DNA of 64,000 nucleotides from Candidatus Heimdallarchaeota archaeon. GTDB taxonomy: Archaea; Asgardarchaeota; Heimdallarchaeia; JABLTI01. Positions 54,784 through 63,378 of this stretch are shown one piece after another. Both the position numbers and the translations under genes were made by a program. Each line of letters opens with the position of its first letter. Positions within the stretch are counted from its first letter, which is position 1. The notes below the pieces were generated by a model. It ran no database searches. It was given only the letters and a program-made list of their open reading frames with translations, and was not told the origin of the DNA. The stretch covers positions 215,034 to 279,033 of the forward strand of contig JABCTZ010000032.1 in NCBI GenBank assembly GCA_018238155.1, given 5' to 3'.

Positions 54784-55560
54784 TTATTGGCGCGGAATCG
54801 AATCCTGATTTACTTGAATTTCTACATCAGCAGTATCAATTACAAGTTCCTTCGCTACTTTGTATTCCTTTAAATTAACAAATATCCACATCAAGAATAG
54901 ATATGGTATTCCAGTATTAAATTCTAAGAAACTATTAAAGATCATTACACTCCAATTTAAAGGTCGAATTCCAGCTATCATCAAAGTTGACTCCATTGAA
55001 AAGTGTATGAAAATACCCACTCCAAAGAGAAAAGCAAAATACCACCAAGGAATATTTTCCATAAATTTCCACCGAAATGCTTTGAGTACTAAGAGCATAC
55101 CATATCCTACAGCTATCATCAGAATTTGTCCGATTCTATTTCCCGACATCTCACGGTAGATTGACATCTCTGCATCATTCCAGTGTATCCATTGAGACAT
55201 TGCTGCAATTAACATCCAACCTCCCCATAACAAAGTTGACCATAATCCTTTTTCTATTTTAGAAATGCTTTTATCAAACATTATTGGTGCATATGAAAAC
55301 ATAATCATCCCGTAAGTGAATGAGAAATATGCTAAGAACAGGTGAGGACCGATTGGTCCTTCGATATGTCTTGTTCCCTTGAGCGTATACCAAATGATAT
55401 CATCTGTGAAAAAAATGACCGCATAGCCAAAAAGACCAAAGAGTAACGCTTTGAACCTTTTTCGCACTAACAATAATATTATCCAAATAGCTGCTAATAT
55501 TAAATCGAAATAGATGAAATCAATGTCCATAACTCTTATGACATCGTGGAAATCAAACAT
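54784..55560 (-). CDS. Polytopic membrane protein
   Basis: This 258-residue protein has about seven hydrophobic helices, aromatic-rich loops (DDIIWYTLKGTRHIEGPIG, MSQWIHWNDAEMSIYR) and a short acidic cytoplasmic tail. No transporter or enzyme motif is recognised. ATG 55560 is clear. It is convergent with the SDR gene and divergent from the GTPase gene. Confidence 0.65.
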   Translation of the reverse strand: MFDFHDVIRVMDIDFIYFDLILAAIWIILLLVRKRFKALLFGLFGYAVIFFTDDIIWYTLKGTRHIEGPIGPHLFLAYFSFTYGMIMFSYAPIMFDKSISKIEKGLWSTLLWGGWMLIAAMSQWIHWNDAEMSIYREMSGNRIGQILMIAVGYGMLLVLKAFRWKFMENIPWWYFAFLFGVGIFIHFSMESTLMIAGIRPLNWSVMIFNSFLEFNTGIPYLFLMWIFVNLKEYKVAKELVIDTADVEIQVNQDSIPRQ

Positions 55561-55703
55561 AAGAAAAATAGAAATAAATAACCCTTTTTATTATTTTTCA
55601 CCAAAAATGATCTATTTTGTTTTTTACTAGAAACAAGATTAAAAAGCATGAAGTATTCTTCATCAGTTATAGAGTAAAAAACATTGAATCCAGGTGCAAT
55701 ATT

Positions 55704-56837
55704 TTGAGCCAATTTAAAAGAATACGACATATTCCTACTTCAGAAAAATTAGCTGATATAGTCTTTTCCAAATTGCGCAAGATTAAAGTGGAAGCTCCTT
55801 CGGGTTCAAAGAAACGAAGGTCTGATCAATCTTTCCATAAAACACTTTATTTCCGACAATTTCGTTATCTCTTTCCTGAGCTTGAAGAACGATTAGAAAA
55901 AATAGCTGAAAGTTTTCCAATTATCGAAGAATTGCATCCATTTCATATTGAATTGATTGATGTTCTTTTTGGTATAGATAAAATTAGAACTGCTCTTTCT
56001 AGAATTAATAATACTAGAAAATCTTTGAAAAGTATTTCACGTGATGTTAACAAACGACTTGGTATGAGTGAATTTCCTTCTGAATCTAAGAAAGCTAGAT
56101 CAGAAGCTTTAGGACGTGTGGGTTCAACAATAAGTAAGCTTAAGAAACCTCTTGATACCTTGATTGATGCGAAAATACAATTATCTCGAGTCCCAGATTT
56201 TAATCTAAAGCAACATACAATTGCTTTTGCCGGTGGACCTAATGCCGGTAAATCCAGTTTTGTTAAGCTTGTTTCGACTGGAGCACCTGAAATTAATTCT
56301 TATCCATTTACTACGAAAGAGCTAGTGATTGGTCATAGAAAGAGAAACAAATTTGAAAGTGTTCAATTAATGGATACCCCTGGATTGCTTGATAGACCTT
56401 TAGGAGAACGTAACGTGATTGAGATGAGGAGCATTCTAGCTCTTAAACACCTTGCAGATCTCATTGTCTTTCTTTATGACCCTTCTGTACAATCTCCTCT
56501 AAGTTTGAAGCAACAACTGAGTCTTCTTTCAGAAATTGAAACTCAGTTTGAGGATATTCCCATTATTTGTTATATTAATAAACAAGATACATTAACAAAA
56601 GCGGAACTCGTAGAGGTTCGATCTCTAGTTGGTGATCATAAAGCAATCTCTACACGTGAAGAGGATTCAGCTGATTTAGAGATAATAATCACAGAGATAA
56701 TTGATTCGCTCCCACCAAAGAAGTTAATCTTTGATAAGAACAAGGATAAAAAGATAATAGAGGAACCTGGTAAGAAACGTGTAAAAAAAGATAAGATTGA
56801 GTGGATATTCTTTGACGAAGACGATAGTGAAGATTGA
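55704..56837 (+). CDS. Nog1-like ribosome-associated GTPase
   Basis: This protein of about 377 residues has an N-terminal helical domain (about 1-165) of the NOG1 type. The TRAFAC GTPase domain follows, with G1 GGPNAGKSSF, G2 region YPFTTKEL, G3 DTPGLLD and G4 NKQD. The C terminus is lysine-rich. Nog1 acts in large-subunit assembly in eukaryotes; archaeal relatives are assumed to do likewise. TTG 55704 is inferred because AGGTG lies 7 bases upstream and the NOG1 N terminus starts there; the frame is open to 55617. Its stop lies inside the rtcA start region. Confidence 0.88.
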   Translation: MSQFKRIRHIPTSEKLADIVFSKLRKIKVEAPSGSKKRRSDQSFHKTLYFRQFRYLFPELEERLEKIAESFPIIEELHPFHIELIDVLFGIDKIRTALSRINNTRKSLKSISRDVNKRLGMSEFPSESKKARSEALGRVGSTISKLKKPLDTLIDAKIQLSRVPDFNLKQHTIAFAGGPNAGKSSFVKLVSTGAPEINSYPFTTKELVIGHRKRNKFESVQLMDTPGLLDRPLGERNVIEMRSILALKHLADLIVFLYDPSVQSPLSLKQQLSLLSEIETQFEDIPIICYINKQDTLTKAELVEVRSLVGDHKAISTREEDSADLEIIITEIIDSLPPKKLIFDKNKDKKIIEEPGKKRVKKDKIEWIFFDEDDSED

Positions 56838-57891
56838 TGGGAATTTGTTGGAAGGTGGAGGAGCGATTTTGCGAAATGCTGTTGCATTGTCAGCTTTACA
56901 CAAAACCCCCATAGAGATTTACAATATTCGTGCTAAACGTTCTAAACCTGGTTTAAGAAATCAACATGTAAAAGTAATTGAAGCAATTTGTGCAATCTCT
57001 GATGGAAAAATGGCTGGCGTTTCTGTTGGATCACAAAATATCCGTTTCTATCCTGGCGAACTAAAAGGTGGGGAATATACAATTGATATTGGAACAGCAG
57101 GAAGTTTATCCCTTCTCCTACAAGCAATTATTCCTGTTGCAGCTAAGTGTCCTGATTCTGTTAAATTATTAATGAAAGGTGGAACTGATGTTAGATGGTC
57201 TCCCCCTATAGACTATATTAAATCTGTTTACTTACCAATGTTGGAGAAATTAGGTTTAGAAGCAACACTCTGTGTTGGTCGTCGCGGGCATTTCCCAAAA
57301 GGTGGTGGAACACTCACTTGTGATATTGAACCTCTTATCCGGATGAAACCAATTCAATATCAATTTGATGCACCCTTAAAACCTCAATGTATTTGTGGAA
57401 AAGTTCATGCTGTTAGATTACCATGTTCTATTGCAGAGAGAATTACTACTTCAGCAGTTGCTCACATCGAGAAGAATGGTTTCCAAATAGCCGCAATTGA
57501 ACAAGAGTGCTCTGAACCAAAATACGATGTTCATATAGGTCCTGGGACGGGAATAACACTTTGGTCATGTAATAATTTTGGTACGATATTGGCTGGTGAT
57601 GGTTTGGGTGAAAAAGGTCTCCCGGCTGAAAAAGTGGGTCAAATTGCTGCAGAAAACATTATTGAGCAGCTTAAAATAGGCAGACCAATTGACTATCATC
57701 TAGCTGATCAATTAATAATTTGGATGGGAATATCTGATTTTCCATCAGTTATTGATACAAATAAAATTACACTTCATACTCTTACAAATATTGAGATTCT
57801 TAAATTACTGACGAAAGCAAACTTTTCAGTACAAGGTAAGGTCGGAGAACCCGGTATTATTACTTGTGAACCAAATTATTATCCAGAATAG
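56827..57891 (+). CDS. rtcA: RNA 3'-terminal phosphate cyclase
   Basis: This 354-residue enzyme converts a 3'-phosphate end to a 2',3'-cyclic phosphate using ATP. Family signatures are KIDGNLLEGGGAILRNAVALS at the start (EGGG with A where Q is usual), SKPGLRNQHVKVIEA, GGTDVRWSPPIDY, KGGGTLTC and the catalytic histidine in DYHLADQLIIWM. GTG 56827 gives the standard N terminus and overlaps the Nog1-like gene by 11 bases, suggesting coupling. The cyclised ends would serve an RtcB-type ligase, whose gene is not in the window. Confidence 0.93.
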   Translation: MKIDGNLLEGGGAILRNAVALSALHKTPIEIYNIRAKRSKPGLRNQHVKVIEAICAISDGKMAGVSVGSQNIRFYPGELKGGEYTIDIGTAGSLSLLLQAIIPVAAKCPDSVKLLMKGGTDVRWSPPIDYIKSVYLPMLEKLGLEATLCVGRRGHFPKGGGTLTCDIEPLIRMKPIQYQFDAPLKPQCICGKVHAVRLPCSIAERITTSAVAHIEKNGFQIAAIEQECSEPKYDVHIGPGTGITLWSCNNFGTILAGDGLGEKGLPAEKVGQIAAENIIEQLKIGRPIDYHLADQLIIWMGISDFPSVIDTNKITLHTLTNIEILKLLTKANFSVQGKVGEPGIITCEPNYYPE

Positions 57892-57972
57892 TAATTGTTT
57901 TTCACAAAGCTATGTTGTCTCAAAAATTATTAATTGAATGATATTATAGTAATTAGTTACGGATGGAGAACA

Positions 57973-58341
57973 ATGTATCATATTACACCTGAAGATGAGA
58001 AAAAATTAGCTACCCTTAGTTCATACCAACAAGCAATCCTTCGCATTTTAGCTGAAGTTCCAAAAGGAAAGGTCACTACTTATGGCGACCTTGCTAAGGA
58101 GCTCTCAAAGAGGGATTCACGTTACTCTCCAAATGCATCTCGAGCAGTTGGTACAACGATGAAAAACAATGTTTGTGGACCTCAAATTCCATGTCATCGA
58201 GTGATTAAATCAGATGGCTCAATAGGCAATTTTCGTGGTGAAGCGAAAGCAACTGATGAAAAAACCGCTATGCTTCGTGATGAAGGTGTTGAAGTTATTC
58301 GTGGTAAAATTAGTTTGAGTATGTTTCGTTACAAATTCTAA
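57973..58341 (+). CDS. 6-O-methylguanine-DNA methyltransferase-family protein
   Basis: This protein of about 122 residues matches the C-terminal DNA-binding domain of alkyltransferases: KVTTYGDLA, ASRAVGTTMKNN, then the active-site GPQIPCHRVIKSDGSIG (PCHRV with reactive cysteine). It lacks the full N-terminal domain, so it is the short form; the cysteine argues for activity rather than an ATL decoy. ATG 57973 follows GGATGGA by about 6 bases. It repairs O6-alkylguanine by irreversible transfer to the cysteine. It is convergent with nadM. Confidence 0.9.
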   Translation: MYHITPEDEKKLATLSSYQQAILRILAEVPKGKVTTYGDLAKELSKRDSRYSPNASRAVGTTMKNNVCGPQIPCHRVIKSDGSIGNFRGEAKATDEKTAMLRDEGVEVIRGKISLSMFRYKF

Positions 58342-58344
58342 GGA

Positions 58345-58863
58345 TTATTTATCTGAAGAATTAATAGCTTTAATTCTAGCTAACCCGTCTAAATTTGCTA
58401 ATACGCTAATAACAGCTTTTGGCAGTAATTCTTGCCATTCCTTTTTTCCTTTCTTCATTAAATCTCTTACATGTTCAGCACTATATTCATCTCTTTCAAA
58501 GAGTGGTGGTGTTCTTACTTTTTTACCTGCTTGTTCAAAGAGATATCTTGTATGAGGGTTATTTGTATAAACAATATCGAATTTTGGTACCAACCTAGTT
58601 ATATGTGCAACCCAAAGACCATTATCATTTAGATCATTTGCTGGAATAATAATTACTCGAGTAATATCCTTCAATTCTTCTATTAATGAGTTGTGAATCA
58701 TATCGTATCTTTCACCTGCTGTAAATGGGTTTTTTGGTTGGTGACTTTGTTGAGACGCAGCAATGATGACGATGAGGTCATCAACTTCATTTAGAATATA
58801 CCTTATCACACTAAGATGCCCTTTATGGAAGGGTTGAAACCTTCCAACAATCATTCCACGCAT
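58345..58863 (-). CDS. nadM: Nicotinamide-nucleotide adenylyltransferase, archaeal NadM
   Basis: This 172-residue protein has the nucleotidyltransferase motif GRFQPFHKGH (HxGH) and the conserved ASQQSHQPKNPFTAGER, as in archaeal NadM. It makes NAD from NMN and ATP. ATG 58863 is clear. It has the standard length and is convergent with the alkyltransferase gene (3 bases between stops). Confidence 0.95.
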   Translation of the reverse strand: MRGMIVGRFQPFHKGHLSVIRYILNEVDDLIVIIAASQQSHQPKNPFTAGERYDMIHNSLIEELKDITRVIIIPANDLNDNGLWVAHITRLVPKFDIVYTNNPHTRYLFEQAGKKVRTPPLFERDEYSAEHVRDLMKKGKKEWQELLPKAVISVLANLDGLARIKAINSSDK

Positions 58864-58963
58864 TTTAATTCACACTTTTTATTGATTTGCCAGTAATAAT
58901 TAACTTTTAGTTCTAGTACATTTTTATAGTTATTAATGAATGTATTAAGTTCAGCTTATTAAA

Positions 58964-58976
58964 AAACTTTATAAGG
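58964..58976 (+). promoter_or_regulatory. Possible TATA box of the rpo3 operon
   Basis: An A-run followed by CTTTATAAGG lies about 95 bases before the rpo3 start and fits an archaeal BRE/TATA pair; the leader would be about 70 bases. Confidence 0.35.
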
Positions 58977-59069
58977 TATTTCTTAACATTCGAGAACTGA
59001 TACGTAATAAGTTGTTTTGTCCAATTCTTCGGCAATATCTAAAGGACAAAAAAAGAGCTGAGATAAACC

Positions 59070-59909
59070 ATGGAAATTGAGCTTATCAAAACTAAGGATA
59101 AAAATAAACTACATTTTGTCATTAAAGGAAGCAATGATACATTCGTTAATGCTTTGAGAAGAACTATCATAAGTGACGTTCCTATATTAGCTATTGAAGA
59201 TATCATTCTAGTTGAGAACACTTCTCCTGTTTTAGATGAAATGGTTGCTCATAGATTGGGTTTAATTCCTTTAACTACTCCAATGGATGAATTTACTGTT
59301 GCAAGTGAATGTGAAAATTGTGGTGGAGAAGGATGTCATGTTTGTTCCGTTTCACTTACTCTTGATGTCGAAGCTAATGATGATGAAACATTAAATATTT
59401 ATTCAAAAGATCTTATTTCTAATGATGCTAAAATCGTTCCAGTGAGTGATAAAATCCAAATAGCAAAACTTGGTCCAGGACAGAAAATTACTCTTGAAGC
59501 CATTGCTATGATGGGCAGAGGCAGTGAACATGCAAAATGGTCTCCAGTAGTAACTTGTTCTTATCGTTACTATCCAAAGGTTATACAAGATCCATCAAAA
59601 TGTACTGGATGTGACGAGTGTGTTGATGCTTGTCCAAAGAAAATCCTTAAGGTTACCAAAAAAGTAGTAAAATTAACTACTCCTTTAGAATGTCTTCTCT
59701 GTGATTTGTGTACAAAGGCTTGTGCACCATATGAATCATTGGTAATGGGTAAGGTCGATGGTGATTACGTGTTCCTATTAGAATCAACAGGTTCAATATC
59801 ACCAAAAGATATTTTCAAAAAAGCGACCGAAATCCTCAAAAATAAAGCCAAGGATTTCGAGACTGCTTATAAAATAGCTCATGAAAATTTCACAAAGAAA
59901 AAGAACTAA
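59070..59909 (+). CDS. rpo3: RNA polymerase subunit Rpo3 (D) with two Fe-S sites
   Basis: This 279-residue protein has the alpha/RPB3 dimerisation start VNALRRTIISDVPILAIEDI and a C-terminal ferredoxin-like domain. Two clusters of four cysteines are CTGCDECVDACPK and CLLCDLCTKAC, so two 4Fe-4S clusters may bind, as in some archaea. Rpo3 pairs with Rpo11 to seed polymerase assembly. It heads an operon with eL18, uL13 and uS9. Confidence 0.96.
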   Translation: MEIELIKTKDKNKLHFVIKGSNDTFVNALRRTIISDVPILAIEDIILVENTSPVLDEMVAHRLGLIPLTTPMDEFTVASECENCGGEGCHVCSVSLTLDVEANDDETLNIYSKDLISNDAKIVPVSDKIQIAKLGPGQKITLEAIAMMGRGSEHAKWSPVVTCSYRYYPKVIQDPSKCTGCDECVDACPKKILKVTKKVVKLTTPLECLLCDLCTKACAPYESLVMGKVDGDYVFLLESTGSISPKDIFKKATEILKNKAKDFETAYKIAHENFTKKKN

Positions 59910-59989
59910 TCTATCGTATCAATAAATCAAAAAGTCAAGTTAATCCTAAAAATAGTTTTCAGTAAATGAAGACGGAGGATTGTGAGTAT

Positions 59990-60361
59990 ATGCCAAAACC
60001 AACAGGGCCATCAGATCCAAATACCGTCGCGTTAATTCGCGATTTAAGAAAGAAAGGTGCTAAAGATAAAAAGCACACTTTTTGGACGGTTCTCTCAAAA
60101 AAATTGGAAAAACCACGCCGAATAAGACCAGCTATCAATCTTAGCAAGATAAGTCGTTATGCTAAGAAGACAGATCTCGTTGTTGTTCCGGGTAAAGTTT
60201 TAGCCTCTGGGGAGATAAAGGGCAGCTATACAGTTGCTGCTTTGAACTTTAGCTTAATTGCTGAAGCAAAAATAACAAAAGCTGGCGGAAAAGCAATTTC
60301 ATTAAGAGACTTAATGAATTTACCCGCAGCAGAAATCAAGAATGTTCGTATTCTTGCTTAA
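59990..60361 (+). CDS. rpl18e: Large ribosomal subunit protein eL18
   Basis: This 123-residue protein matches archaeal L18e: MPKPTGPSDPNTVALIRDLRK at its start region, RRIRPAINLSKISRYA, VVPGKVLASGEI and the closing NVRILA. ATG 59990 is taken; an ATG at 59966 would add eight residues outside the family. GGAGG lies at 59972-59976. It is in the rpo3 operon. Confidence 0.95.
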   Translation: MPKPTGPSDPNTVALIRDLRKKGAKDKKHTFWTVLSKKLEKPRRIRPAINLSKISRYAKKTDLVVVPGKVLASGEIKGSYTVAALNFSLIAEAKITKAGGKAISLRDLMNLPAAEIKNVRILA

Positions 60362-60380
60362 TTAGCTCGGAGTGATTAAT

Positions 60381-60857
60381 ATGTCAAGTCCAAAAACAGT
60401 AATAGACGCAGAAGGAGCAATTTTAGGCAGATTATCAACATATGTTGCAAAACGATTGTTGACTGGTGAGACAGTTGATATTGTCAACGTTGAGAAGATT
60501 ATTATCTCAGGTAAACCAAAGTCAGTTATTGCACAATATAAAGAACGTCTTGGTATCCGAAGCAAATATAATCCTCTTAGAGGTCCATTCCATTACAGAC
60601 GACCAGATAGATTTGTAAGACGATCCATTCGTGGAATGCTCCCATACAAAAAACCACGCGGAAAGGCTGCTTTTCATCGTTTGAAATGCTATATCCAAGT
60701 ACCAGTGGAATTTGAAAAAGTTAAGAAGATTACAATTCCAGATGCTGATTCAGCAAAATTAACGAGTAAACGAATTTCTGTTGCTGACCTCTGTATACAG
60801 TTAGGTTGGAATTACAACCCAAAACTGGATCCAAATTATCAACCAGTAGAAGAATAG
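60381..60857 (+). CDS. rpl13: Large ribosomal subunit protein uL13
   Basis: This 158-residue archaeal/eukaryotic-type uL13 has VIDAEGAILGRLSTYVAKRL, GPFHYRRPDRFVRRSIRGML and PYKKPRGKAAFHRLKCYI. GGAGTGA (60369-60375) lies 5 bases before ATG 60381, deciding this start over GTG 60372. It is in the rpo3 operon. Confidence 0.96.
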   Translation: MSSPKTVIDAEGAILGRLSTYVAKRLLTGETVDIVNVEKIIISGKPKSVIAQYKERLGIRSKYNPLRGPFHYRRPDRFVRRSIRGMLPYKKPRGKAAFHRLKCYIQVPVEFEKVKKITIPDADSAKLTSKRISVADLCIQLGWNYNPKLDPNYQPVEE

Positions 60858-60868
60858 GTGATTAAGAA

Positions 60869-61279
60869 ATGTCTTCAAAACGAATCGTTCTAACCTCCGG
60901 TAAAAGAAAAACAGCTGTTGCACGAGCAACCACCAAAACCGGCAAAGGTCGCATCCGAATTAATTCCATACCACTAGAAATTTTCCCCTCAGAATTGGCA
61001 CGAATGAAAATTCAAGAGCCATTGCAACTTGCCGGAGAAGCTGTCATCAATAAAGTTGACATAAGTGTTAACGTTAAAGGTGGTGGTACTGTCGGACAGG
61101 CAGATGCTGCAAGAACTGCAATTGGAAGAGCTCTAGTAAAATGGACACAAGATCCTGAATTAAGAAGCAAATTTTTACACTATGATAGAACCATTTTGGT
61201 TGCAGATTCCAGAAGAAAAGAACAAAAGAAAGCAGGCGGACCTGGAGCAAGAGCTAAATACCAGAAATCCTATCGTTAA
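60869..61279 (+). CDS. rps9: Small ribosomal subunit protein uS9
   Basis: This 136-residue protein has the uS9 core ([20 protein letters not shown]) and the C-terminal [17 protein letters not shown], whose terminal arginine reaches the P-site tRNA. It lies 11 bases after uL13 and is the last gene of the cluster: the usual next genes (rpo10, rpo6, uS2) do not follow, and a strong hairpin ends the operon. Confidence 0.96.
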   Translation: MSSKRIVLTSGKRKTAVARATTKTGKGRIRINSIPLEIFPSELARMKIQEPLQLAGEAVINKVDISVNVKGGGTVGQADAARTAIGRALVKWTQDPELRSKFLHYDRTILVADSRRKEQKKAGGPGARAKYQKSYR

Positions 61280-61306
61280 ATTAAACAATAAAAATTTGTT
61301 CAGAGT

Positions 61307-61335
61307 TTGGTGGTTCTTCCACCAACAATTTTTCA
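61307..61335 (+). terminator. Strong hairpin terminator of the rpo3-rps9 operon
   Basis: TTGGTGG (61307-61313) and CCACCAA (61319-61325) form a perfect 7-bp stem with a 5-base loop, followed by a T-rich tract. It lies 28 bases after the uS9 stop. Confidence 0.7.
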
Positions 61336-61437
61336 TTTTTATATTTAAGTTACATTTAGTTGTTTATTATTAATATACTTGGAAAACATCCAATAAATTG
61401 GTTTCAGGTTTAAAAAAAAATAAGGTTGAAAAAATTT

Positions 61438-61824
61438 ATGAGTAGAACAAAAGATTGGTTACAATATTCTGAAGAATTAATCAAAATTGCTGATTTACTA
61501 ATGGATAAAGGTCGTTTTTCATGGTCTTGTTTTACATCTCAACAAGCTGCAACTGCTGCCCTCAAAGCAATTCTATTTAAAATGGGCGAGTCAACCTATG
61601 GAGATAATCTTATTGCTCTTTTAAGAACTGTGAAAGAAAGCCGTGCTATTCCTAAGGACGTAAAAGAAGCATGTCATCATGTTAATGATTATTTCAAAAC
61701 TAGTCGAGATTTAGAAAACAAACCCGATGGAACTCCTCTTAGCTATTTCTCTCTTAAAGAATCACAAAAAGCGAAAATTGATGCATTGACAGTTATTCGA
61801 TTTGCTTATCATGAATCTCAATAG
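61438..61824 (+). CDS. HEPN-domain protein
   Basis: This protein of about 128 residues fits the standard HEPN domain: DWLQYSEELIKIADLLMDKGRFSWSCFTSQQAATAALKAILF is the typical helix pair of the nucleotide-binding HEPN family, and a second helix set follows. A minimal nucleotidyltransferase partner is usual for HEPN genes, but none is beside it. The R-x4-6-H ribonuclease motif is not evident, so it may be of the non-nuclease type. The ATG at 61438 is preferred to TTG 61426. Confidence 0.82.
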   Translation: MSRTKDWLQYSEELIKIADLLMDKGRFSWSCFTSQQAATAALKAILFKMGESTYGDNLIALLRTVKESRAIPKDVKEACHHVNDYFKTSRDLENKPDGTPLSYFSLKESQKAKIDALTVIRFAYHESQ

Positions 61825-61931
61825 TTGATTGATATTATATAAAAAGGCAATATATTATTCCCCTTTAGTAATAAAACTTCATTTAAATACTAAACCATTC
61901 CCTTAACACTATAGAAAGGAGCTCAAAAGAA

Positions 61932-63377
61932 ATGTCACTCTTCTCATTTGGTCAAGATGCTATAAGCTATGCATTAAAAGAAGAAGCTGATTATATTGAT
62001 GTACGAATGGAAAATGCTTTTGAAAATTATGTTGGAATGCGCAATAGAAAATTATGTGGAGTTAACACTCAACTTCGTGAGAGTATTGGTGTTAGAATAT
62101 TGTTCAATGGTTTTTGGGGATTTGCAGCAACTGCTTCTTTAGATACTTCATCTATACGAACAGCTGTTGAATCTGCACTATTGTGTGCTAAAAAAATTGC
62201 TAAAAGGTTTCCTGAAGAAAAGAGCAATTTAGCAGATATGACTGTTAGGAAAACAAGTGTTGCAGATGAGTGTGAAAAATCTCCACAGCTAATTGACCCA
62301 ATTGAAAGAATGGACCTCGTTTCAGATATCAATTCAAGAATTACTACTCGTGTAAAGGATCTTTCTGTATTAGATATTAAACTAATTGAAAATAATACCC
62401 AAAAATTTTTCTTGAATTCAGATGGCACACAAATAGAACAAATTCTCGTAAGAGCAAGTTTGTTTCTAGGTTCTTCATTGATGGGTTCAAGTACTTTACC
62501 AAAAATCTGCTCAGTTGGTTTTGGTGGTGTTGGTGGTATTGAACAATTTCAGACATTGGAATTTGAAGACCTTCTTACAAAGTTCACTTCAAGTTTACCA
62601 AAAATAGCTCAAGCTAAATTAGTAAAACCGACTGAACAACCTGTTATTTTAAATGAGAGGATGGGTTGGAATTTGTGCCATGAATTTTGTCATGCAGTTG
62701 AATCTGATTTAATTTTGGAAGGAAGATCTTCTCTTGGAAATCAAATAGGAACAAAAATTGGTTCCGAAAAAGTAACTATAATTGACGATGCTAGTTTTAA
62801 AGGGTATGGTGAATATTATTTCGATGATGAGGGAGTAAAAGCTTCTGGTACACTTATCGTTGAAGATGGAATATTATTTGATGTTTTACAAACAAGAGAA
62901 ACTGCAGGTGAAATGAGCGCTATTCCTACAAGCAATGGTCGTGCTGAGAGTAGTTTGCATCTACCATTAGTGAGGCAAAGTAATACATTCTTTGAGCCAG
63001 GGAATTTCTCCTTTGAAGAGTTGCTTGAGAATACTCGTTCTGGATTATTTGTTTGTGATTCCTTCGGTGGTATTTCTGATACAATACAAGGGAATTTTCA
63101 GCTTGATGCTCAATATGGTCGAAAAATCGAGAAAGGAGAACTGGGTGATTATGTCACAAATTTTTCTTTAGTTGGTAATTTATTCTCTATTTTAGGTTCT
63201 ATAGATGGAATGAGTAGGGATCTTGGTAGTTACCCTGCTTATTGTAGCAAAGGTGGTCAAAGTGTTAGTGTTGGTTCTATTTCTCCAAAAGTAAGTTTGA
63301 AGACAATTGGCATTATTACAAATATTGCTCACAGACAAACTCGCAAAGTTGATTTCGAGAAAATGAGGGAAAGATGA
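61932..63377 (+). CDS. tldD: TldD-type metalloprotease subunit
   Basis: This 481-residue protein has the TldD order: N-terminal domain with YIDVRMENAFENYVG, then the metal site MGWNLCHEFCHAVESDLI and the C-terminal cysteine YCSKGGQSVSVG. TldD with PmbA (TldE) forms a heterodimeric peptidase that trims modified peptides in bacteria. The metal motif reads HEFCH (HExxH), one residue shorter than the HExxxH I expect for this family. GAAAGGAG precedes ATG 61932. PmbA begins 1 base after the stop. Confidence 0.9.
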   Translation: MSLFSFGQDAISYALKEEADYIDVRMENAFENYVGMRNRKLCGVNTQLRESIGVRILFNGFWGFAATASLDTSSIRTAVESALLCAKKIAKRFPEEKSNLADMTVRKTSVADECEKSPQLIDPIERMDLVSDINSRITTRVKDLSVLDIKLIENNTQKFFLNSDGTQIEQILVRASLFLGSSLMGSSTLPKICSVGFGGVGGIEQFQTLEFEDLLTKFTSSLPKIAQAKLVKPTEQPVILNERMGWNLCHEFCHAVESDLILEGRSSLGNQIGTKIGSEKVTIIDDASFKGYGEYYFDDEGVKASGTLIVEDGILFDVLQTRETAGEMSAIPTSNGRAESSLHLPLVRQSNTFFEPGNFSFEELLENTRSGLFVCDSFGGISDTIQGNFQLDAQYGRKIEKGELGDYVTNFSLVGNLFSILGSIDGMSRDLGSYPAYCSKGGQSVSVGSISPKVSLKTIGIITNIAHRQTRKVDFEKMRER

Positions 63378-63378
63378 G

